From: Chloroflexota bacterium
GTDB lineage: Bacteria > Chloroflexota > Limnocylindria > Limnocylindrales > CSP1-4
Assembly (NCBI GenBank): GCA_017860675.1
Contig: JAGDMV010000037.1
Location: forward strand, 1-12,462
DNA: 12,462 nucleotides
Reading direction: 5' to 3'
Shown one piece after another: positions 7,697-12,462 of this stretch; the stretch's first letter is position 1; each line of letters begins with the position of its first letter. A program made the position numbers and the translations under genes. Below the pieces are notes generated by a model, which worked only from the letters and a program-made list of their open reading frames with translations, ran no database searches and was not told the DNA's origin.

Positions 7697-10186
7697 TCAG
7701 TCCGCGCGGTCCGCTTCGACCACGATCGCGCCGGCCGTGCCGTCCACCACCACGGTGGCCCCGTCGGGGATCTCGCTGCACGCACGCCAGACGGAGACGA
7801 TGCACGGGATGCCGTACTCGCGGGCGACGATCGAGGAATGGGACAGGATCCCGCCGGACTCGGCAACCACCCCCGCCGCCCGGGCGAAGAGGGGCATCCA
7901 GGCCACGTCCGAGTAGGGGATGACGATCACGTCGCCGGGGACGACGCGCCCGAAGTCGGCCGTGCCCAGCACCACCCGGGCTGGCCCGCGGACAACCCCG
8001 CGCGAGGTGGGGATTCCCTCCAGCGTCAGGCGCGACTGCTGGCCACGGCGAATGGGGACGAAGGCATCGCCGTAGACGACCTCGGGGACGACGAGGTCGG
8101 CGGCCTGGGCCACCTCGCTGCGGCGGCGAGCCACCAGCGCCCGGGCATCCCCGCCGGGCAGGTTCGCGGGCCGGTCGTCCGCGATGATCTGGCCGGCCGC
8201 GACGGCCCGGATCTCCCCGAGGGCGAGAAAGAAGACATCGTCCGGGTGGTCGAGGATCCCGCGTCGGACGAGGCGCTCCCCAAGGGCGAGGAACGTCCCG
8301 CGGAAGAGGCTGTAGCTGCGTGCCCAGGTATCGCCCACCGCGTCCCGGTATACGCGGAAGGCGCCGCTCCGGCGCCAGAAGAGGCGGACGGCCGGCCGGC
8401 GGAGACGTGGCACACGGCCCGCCAGCGCGTCGATGTCCATGCGCTCCATGGCTGATGTCCGGGCCGGGTGCAGCAGGACGAGATCCACGACTGCGTCGGG
8501 GTCCTCGCCCCAGGACGGCCTCGAGAAGTCGTTGCTTGTCTCGGACAGGTGCCCGAAGCGGGCGATGAACGTATCAAGGGCGCTCCGGAGCGGCCCCAGG
8601 TCGTCCCGCTCGCTCAGGGCCACCCAGCGCCGGGCAGCAAGGTCGAGCCGGGTCTCCTCCGGCAGTGCTGCAACCAGGTCGCGCAGCGAGTCGAGGGCCG
8701 TGTTCGGCTGCCACCTCGCTCGATCGGGTCGGGCCAGGGCCGGGTCGACCACGGCCGGATCAACGCCCGCGGCGCGAAGCTCCAGCCGCAGCGCTCGTTC
8801 GTACATGAGCTGGACGAGCGGAACGATGATGTTGGCATAGGCGGCGCGGCGCGCGAGGGCGGTGACGGCATCGATCCGCGTGAAGAGGGCCGCCTCATCG
8901 AGATCGGCCGGGTCGACCGCAGCGAGCTCCTCGTGGCGCCGCCTCAGGACCTGGACCTCGGCCCGGACCCAGCGCCCGCGCCGCAGGGTCCGGTGGACGA
9001 CGCCCATGACCCGAGGCAGGTGGCGGAGCGAGGAGCCGGTCGCCCGGAAGCGGGGCGCCTCCGGTCCCTTCGGCAGGCCGAGAAGCAGCTCGATGCTGTC
9101 GCGGGGCATCCCGAGGGCTTCGAAGACCGAGCCGAGCGTGGTCATGTCGAAGTACGCGTGGTAGCCGAACGAGCGGGCCAGGTCCTCGGGTCGGACGTCG
9201 AGCGGACCCACCAGCTCCTCGAGCAGGCTCACCCAGGCGGAGTTCACGATCGGCACGTTCACCGACCAGACGAGCGGCTTGATGATGCCGGGGAGCATGT
9301 CGCGGGCGATGCGGTTGGAGTAGACGCGGAGGCCGTCGAGGCCGGTCATCGGCCGCGCCTGGAGCCACCAGGTCGTGCGCCCGTCGTGGGCCCACTCGAG
9401 GTCGAGGGGTTGCCCGTGGGTCCGGGCTAGCCGCGCCGTCTCGCGGGCGACCTCCTCGACGACACGGGCGGAGACCCGCGGACTGGCCGGCGCCTCGCTG
9501 AAGGCGCCCCAGCGCCGGACCCAGCGATCGGGCCGCAAGTCGGCGCCGGCCTGGCCGTCGTCGCGGTGCGGGAACGCCTCGACAACCACCTCGTCGAGCC
9601 CGGTGAGCGGGTTCCGGCTGAAGGCAACGCCGGAACACTGGACCGCGACCATCTCCTGGACGATGACCGCCATCCGAGCGGGCACGGGGATGCTGGAGCG
9701 GGCAGCGTAGGCGGCGAGACGCTCGGGGTCCGGGTGGGCGACGGCCCGGACTGCCTCGGCTACGGCAGCCGCCGGCACCTCCAGGCGCGTGTCGAGCTGT
9801 CCCGCGAACGAGCGGAGGTCGTCGTCAGAGCCGTCGGCCGAGGCCCGGACCGCGTATGTCCGGTCCGGGTCGAGCCAGCGGCGCAGCGCGCGGTCCACAA
9901 GCCTGCCCGCGGCGGCGTCGCCGGCCGCGAGACGCTCCGCGACATCGGCAGGGACCGCGACGGCGACCGGCACCGACATGCCGCGGCTGGCGAGCCACGC
10001 GAGCCAGGCGGCCTTCACCCCGATCCGCTCACGATCGGCCGCGAGACTTCCCGGCGCCAGCCCGACGAGCGGCTCGGGGACCGTGCTGCGGCGGCGCAGC
10101 GGCGCCGGGCCCGGCCGGCGGCGACCGAGCCAAAGGCGCGCGCGACCGGCGACCCGGCCGGCGCCGTTGGGCATCAGCGCCCTCAT
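7697..10186 (-). CDS. PEP synthase/rifampin phosphotransferase-like enzyme (ATP-grasp plus His swivel)
   Basis: Counted from the ATG at 10186 (829 aa). The N-terminal ATP-grasp domain of the PPDK type covers about residues 45-285. It has Lys58 in IGVKAAWLAWL, Arg114 in YAVRASADGS, SFAGQLDTRLEV, VQEMVAVQCSGVAFSRNPLTG, Glu264 in LDLEWA, and LQARPMTGL at its end. A long helical middle part (about 290-705) opens with MLPGIIKPLVWSVNVP. The C-terminal PEP-utilising swivel has GGILSHSSIVARE with the phospho-accepting His783, 46 residues from the end. The PEP/pyruvate TIM barrel of PPDK and PpsA is absent. The order and length therefore match rifampin phosphotransferase (about 865 aa), where the middle part binds the drug and ATP gives AMP, Pi and the phosphorylated product. 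The substrate here is unknown. An ATG at 10222 would add 12 residues; I prefer 10186 because GGAGGG precedes it. It is probably cytoplasmic and transcribed alone. Confidence 0.85.
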   Translation of the reverse strand: MRALMPNGAGRVAGRARLWLGRRRPGPAPLRRRSTVPEPLVGLAPGSLAADRERIGVKAAWLAWLASRGMSVPVAVAVPADVAERLAAGDAAAGRLVDRALRRWLDPDRTYAVRASADGSDDDLRSFAGQLDTRLEVPAAAVAEAVRAVAHPDPERLAAYAARSSIPVPARMAVIVQEMVAVQCSGVAFSRNPLTGLDEVVVEAFPHRDDGQAGADLRPDRWVRRWGAFSEAPASPRVSARVVEEVARETARLARTHGQPLDLEWAHDGRTTWWLQARPMTGLDGLRVYSNRIARDMLPGIIKPLVWSVNVPIVNSAWVSLLEELVGPLDVRPEDLARSFGYHAYFDMTTLGSVFEALGMPRDSIELLLGLPKGPEAPRFRATGSSLRHLPRVMGVVHRTLRRGRWVRAEVQVLRRRHEELAAVDPADLDEAALFTRIDAVTALARRAAYANIIVPLVQLMYERALRLELRAAGVDPAVVDPALARPDRARWQPNTALDSLRDLVAALPEETRLDLAARRWVALSERDDLGPLRSALDTFIARFGHLSETSNDFSRPSWGEDPDAVVDLVLLHPARTSAMERMDIDALAGRVPRLRRPAVRLFWRRSGAFRVYRDAVGDTWARSYSLFRGTFLALGERLVRRGILDHPDDVFFLALGEIRAVAAGQIIADDRPANLPGGDARALVARRRSEVAQAADLVVPEVVYGDAFVPIRRGQQSRLTLEGIPTSRGVVRGPARVVLGTADFGRVVPGDVIVIPYSDVAWMPLFARAAGVVAESGGILSHSSIVAREYGIPCIVSVWRACSEIPDGATVVVDGTAGAIVVEADRAD

Positions 10187-10325
10187 GATCCCTCCGCCTG
10201 GGCACGACCCGGGGCCCACCACCCGGGCTCTGCCCTCTCACCGTCCGATGCTGCCACACGAATCACGGTCTGCGAGGCACCCGCGCACGAACCGGTGTGC
10301 GCTGGCACCGCTCCTGACGATCCGG
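10187..10325. other. Spacer between the phosphotransferase and the exporter operon
   Basis: About 140 bases without a gene. It must carry the phosphotransferase promoter and any end signal of the exporter operon. Two weak inverted repeats are visible: CCCGGG at 10208-10213 and 10222-10227 with an 8-base loop, and CGGTG/CACCG at 10293-10297 and 10306-10310. The second lies just beyond the lipoprotein stop and could be a weak terminator. GGAGGG just before 10186 is the ribosome binding site. Confidence 0.35.
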
Positions 10326-11144
10326 TTACGGGGTGCTGCCCGTGCTGCGGAGCAGCTGCGCGGCGAAGGCGTCGGGATCGAGGCCGTTCATGGCCGTGCG
10401 CGGCCCGAGCAGCGTGATCAGCAGCGTTGCCCGCGGAGCGCCGATGACCCAGGCCTCCGCCACGATCTCGTGGCCGCCGCGGGGCGGGACCTCCATCCGG
10501 ATCCGGACGGCATCGCCAACCTGGGTCGGCACCCGCTCGCGAACGGGTGGCGCCGTTGCCTCGAGGGTCTCGGCCATCCCGTCGGCGATGAAGCCGACTG
10601 CGAAGTCGAGCAGCGGCCCGCCCACCGACGGCTGGGTCGCCATCACGCTGAGGTTGGCCGCCAGTGGCTCACCGCGGCTGGAGGCCAGCGGGTCGACGGC
10701 GAGGAACGCGGGTGACGCCTGGCCGTTGAGCCGATCAGTCTGGGCCAGCAGGGTGCCCGAGCCTGGATACTGCTCGGCGATCTCCTCCCGACGGGCCGGG
10801 TCGGCCAGGTCGGCAGCCGGTATCTGGACCCAGCCGGCCGGCACGGGGAGCCAGATGCCGCCCTCCGGGATCTCGACCATCACGGTGCCGGCAGGGCCGC
10901 TCGGTACGACGGTCGGCGAGGCGGCAGGCGTTGCCGGCTGCGCGGTCGGCGACGGGCTGGAGGTCGGCACGGGCGAAGCCGATGGCCCGCGCGATGGGCC
11001 GCTCGACGGCGCGGATGGCGCGCACCCCGCGGCCGCCAGGACGACCAGGCCCGCCATGAGCGCCGCTGCACCGGACATGCGCGCCACCGCCGGCCGCGCG
11101 GAGCTGGCTTGGCGACATGCGACAGCGCCCGGTTCCTGGCTCAT
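10326..11144 (-). CDS. Lipoprotein of unknown function, exporter-linked
   Basis: A 272-residue secreted lipoprotein. From the ATG at 11144 the n-region is long and basic (R11, R17, R22), followed by a hydrophobic core (AAALMAGLVVL) and the lipobox LAAAGC with Cys41. An in-frame ATG at residue 23 (11078) would give a more typical 18-residue signal. I keep 11144 because it overlaps the adaptor stop as ATGA, implying translational coupling. A Ser/Pro/Thr linker covers about 42-85. The globular part starts near IWLPVPAGWVQIP and ends with LITLLGPR and DPDAFAAQLLRST. The pattern of a Pro-Gly-Trp opening strand and a closing 'D-x-x-x-F/L' helix reminds me of PsbP/Mog1-like folds, a weak inference. 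As the last gene of the permease-adaptor operon it may be an accessory or substrate-handling partner of the exporter. Family not recognised. Confidence 0.8.
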   Translation of the reverse strand: MSQEPGAVACRQASSARPAVARMSGAAALMAGLVVLAAAGCAPSAPSSGPSRGPSASPVPTSSPSPTAQPATPAASPTVVPSGPAGTVMVEIPEGGIWLPVPAGWVQIPAADLADPARREEIAEQYPGSGTLLAQTDRLNGQASPAFLAVDPLASSRGEPLAANLSVMATQPSVGGPLLDFAVGFIADGMAETLEATAPPVRERVPTQVGDAVRIRMEVPPRGGHEIVAEAWVIGAPRATLLITLLGPRTAMNGLDPDAFAAQLLRSTGSTP

Positions 11145-12022
11145 GGCTTCGTCGCGATCTGGACGGACGCCACCATGTTCCAGCGAAGCCCCTCGGGGAG
11201 CTCCCCGGTCGGCTCGAGCACGACGGTGAAGACGATGTCACCCTGGCGGTCCTCGCCGATGGCATCGATCCTGGCAACGCGGCCTTCGAAGGGCGTCCCG
11301 GCAAACCCGTCGACCGTCACCGTCGCCGGGTTCCCGGCCGCGATCGCGGCGACCTCGTCCTGGGTCAGGTCGGTCGTCTCGAAGACCCAGCCTCCATCGC
11401 CCGCGATCTGGACGAGGGGCGGCCCGGCGGTGACGGCATCGCCCACCTCGACCGTGACGTCTGCCACGGTGCCCGCCATCGGCGCTCGAATCGTGAGACG
11501 GGCCTCGGCAGCCCTCGCCGCGTCCAGGGCTGCCCCGGCCCGGGCCTCGTCCGCCTGGGCGGCGCTGGCTGCGGCCGCAGCCACGTCCTTTGCTGCACGA
11601 GCGGCACGGATGCCGGCCTGTGCGGCCTGGACGTCGGCATCGGCGGCGCGCTCGCGGGCGGCGGAGGCGTTGTCCGGCAGCTGGTCGCGGATGGCGCGGG
11701 CGGCCTTATGGGCGGCGGTGGCACGGCTGATCTCGGCGTTGGCCTGGGAAACCGCCGCGACCGCCTGAGTTGATCGAGCCTTGGCCGCGTCGAGCGCAGC
11801 CTGGGCTGCAGCCACGTCGGCCCGGGCGGAGGTGGCATCGAGCTGCACCAGCGTGGTCCCGGTTGCGACGCGCTGCCCCTCGGCGACAGCGACGGCGCTG
11901 ACGGTACCCGGCACGGCCGCGGTGACCGACGCCCGGCTGGCGGGAATGACCCTGGCCTCGGCAACGACCCGGTCCGACGCCGGCACGGGCGGCAGCGGCG
12001 TGGGCGAGGCCGATGCCCCCAT
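11141..12022 (-). CDS. HlyD/MacA-type efflux adaptor (membrane fusion protein)
   Basis: A 293-residue adaptor that would link a MacB-type ABC permease to the outside. The first half of the biotinyl-lipoyl domain is at about 32-62 (VTAAVPGTVSAVAVAEGQ, then LVQLD). An Ala-rich alpha-helical hairpin or coiled coil runs about 64-175, broken by DQLPDNAS near 113-120. The second lipoyl half is at 176-207 (LTIRAPMAGTVADVTVEVGD). A beta-barrel-like C-terminal part ends in GLRWNMVASVQIATKP. The ATG at 12022 is the only standard start between the permease stop and the domain, 30 bases after that stop. Oddly, no signal peptide, lipobox or membrane anchor precedes residue 20, although the protein must act outside the membrane. 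It is in the same frame as the permease, separated by one TGA. Family assignment is secure; the true N terminus is not. Confidence 0.88.
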   Translation of the reverse strand: MGASASPTPLPPVPASDRVVAEARVIPASRASVTAAVPGTVSAVAVAEGQRVATGTTLVQLDATSARADVAAAQAALDAAKARSTQAVAAVSQANAEISRATAAHKAARAIRDQLPDNASAARERAADADVQAAQAGIRAARAAKDVAAAAASAAQADEARAGAALDAARAAEARLTIRAPMAGTVADVTVEVGDAVTAGPPLVQIAGDGGWVFETTDLTQDEVAAIAAGNPATVTVDGFAGTPFEGRVARIDAIGEDRQGDIVFTVVLEPTGELPEGLRWNMVASVQIATKP

Positions 12023-12047
12023 CCCGCCCGGCAGGCCTCCATCGATG

Positions 12048-12052
12048 CCTCC
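12048..12052 (-). promoter_or_regulatory. GGAGG directly after the permease stop
   Basis: On the minus strand GGAGG follows the permease TGA at once but lies about 25 bases before the adaptor ATG at 12022, too far for normal use. A second GGAGG (12036-12040) lies 13 bases before that ATG and is the more likely site. The unused first site hints that the real adaptor start may have been lost or is non-standard. Confidence 0.35.
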
Positions 12053-12462
12053 TCACTCATACCCGAGCACCTCCCGGACCGCGATCCGCGACGCCCGCCA
12101 GGCGGGCGCGAGGCTGCCGAGGACCGAGAGGACGATGACGATGGCCAGCCACAGGCCGAGGCCCGCGACGGATGGCGAGAACGAGAGCGGGCGCTGGACG
12201 AAGGCGTCGCCCAGCATGTCCGACAGCAGCTTGCTCAGCGGGATCGCGAGGACGGCACCGACCGCCCAGGCGATGAGGCCGATCACCACCCCCTCGCCGA
12301 CGAACACGCGGCGGACGGCGCCGTTCGTCGCCCCGATCGCGCGGATGATCCCGATCTCGCGTGAGCGTTCCACGACGTTCATCGTCATCGTCCCGGTGAG
12401 GCCCAGGCCGCCGACCGCGCCGAGCAGGAGGGCCATGACCGAGATGACGATGATCAGCGTAT
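12053..12462 (-). CDS. FtsX/MacB-type ABC transporter permease, 5' partial
   Basis: The visible 136 codons are the C-terminal end of a MacB/FtsX-like permease; the frame stays open to the window edge, so no start is called. From the edge inward there is a membrane helix (TLIIVISVMALLLGAVGGLG). Next is the conserved NVVERSREIGIIRAIGAT loop with a following VRRVFVGEGVVIGLIAWAVG helix. After a short outer stretch comes a last helix (GLGLWLAIVIVLSVLGSLAPA) and the cytoplasmic tail WRASRIAVREVLGYE. The E-R-x-R-E-I-G-I-x-R-A-x-G-A signature and A-W-R-A-S-R end are hallmarks of this family. The ATPase partner and the rest of the permease lie to the right. The next genes in the operon are the adaptor and a lipoprotein, as in MacAB-type exporters of peptides, lipids or drugs. 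Confidence 0.93.
   Translation of the reverse strand, partial: TLIIVISVMALLLGAVGGLGLTGTMTMNVVERSREIGIIRAIGATNGAVRRVFVGEGVVIGLIAWAVGAVLAIPLSKLLSDMLGDAFVQRPLSFSPSVAGLGLWLAIVIVLSVLGSLAPAWRASRIAVREVLGYE

Noticed and set aside
8468..9430. 320-codon plus-strand open frame
   Set aside because: It runs antisense through the phosphotransferase and is rich in Gly/Arg/Glu/Asp low-complexity sequence with no motif; a GC3 shadow.
10333..11229. 298-codon plus-strand frame
   Set aside because: Antisense to the lipoprotein, with Ser/Ala/Arg-rich low-complexity sequence.
12053..12055. TGA between permease and adaptor as a readthrough or selenocysteine codon joining them
   Set aside because: The permease ends with a normal family tail, which is cytoplasmic; a fusion would place the adaptor on the wrong side of the membrane. 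No SECIS-like element is evident.
11365..12060. 231-codon minus-strand frame starting with ATG at 12060
   Set aside because: Arg/Pro/Ser-rich shadow of the adaptor in another frame.

Overview
The window is very GC-rich (roughly 70% by eye, not counted) and bacterial. Strong GC3 bias leaves long spurious open frames opposite nearly every real gene. The mix of genes is a thioester-less alpha-2-macroglobulin, a Pro/Thr-linker FAS1 lipoprotein, a DUF5661-like protein, a short-form 6-phosphogluconate dehydrogenase, a PEP-synthase/rifampin-phosphotransferase-like enzyme and a MacAB-like exporter. This suggests an environmental high-GC lineage such as Chloroflexota (Limnocylindria-like), with Actinomycetota as the alternative. 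That placement is inference; no rRNA or other marker gene is present.

Layout, left to right. (1) 1-4116 (+): the 3' part of a very large alpha-2-macroglobulin-like protein, cut by the left edge. (2) 4161-4926 (-): two small proteins, an unrecognised 88-residue one and a DUF5661-like one. (3) 4939-5758: gene-poor, holding a C-terminal remnant of an antigen-85/esterase-type alpha/beta hydrolase (-). (4) 5759-6808 (+): 6-phosphogluconate dehydrogenase, converging on (5) 6938-7474 (-): a secreted FAS1 (fasciclin) lipoprotein. The two share a perfect 13-bp GC hairpin between them. (6) 7697-10186 (-): an ATP-grasp plus phosphohistidine-swivel phosphotransferase. (7) 10326-12462 (-): an operon read leftwards, FtsX/MacB-type permease (partial), then HlyD/MacA-type adaptor, then Pro/Ser-linker lipoprotein. 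The adaptor and lipoprotein genes overlap by an ATGA.

The genes do not form one obvious pathway. Much of the content faces the cell surface: the macroglobulin, the FAS1 lipoprotein, and an exporter with its own lipoprotein. The points most worth following are the RPH-like phosphotransferase with a divergent substrate-binding middle region, the exporter adaptor with no visible export signal, and the macroglobulin whose thioester cysteine has become arginine. I see no CRISPR array, insertion sequence, tRNA or rRNA, and nothing that I can firmly call a new system.
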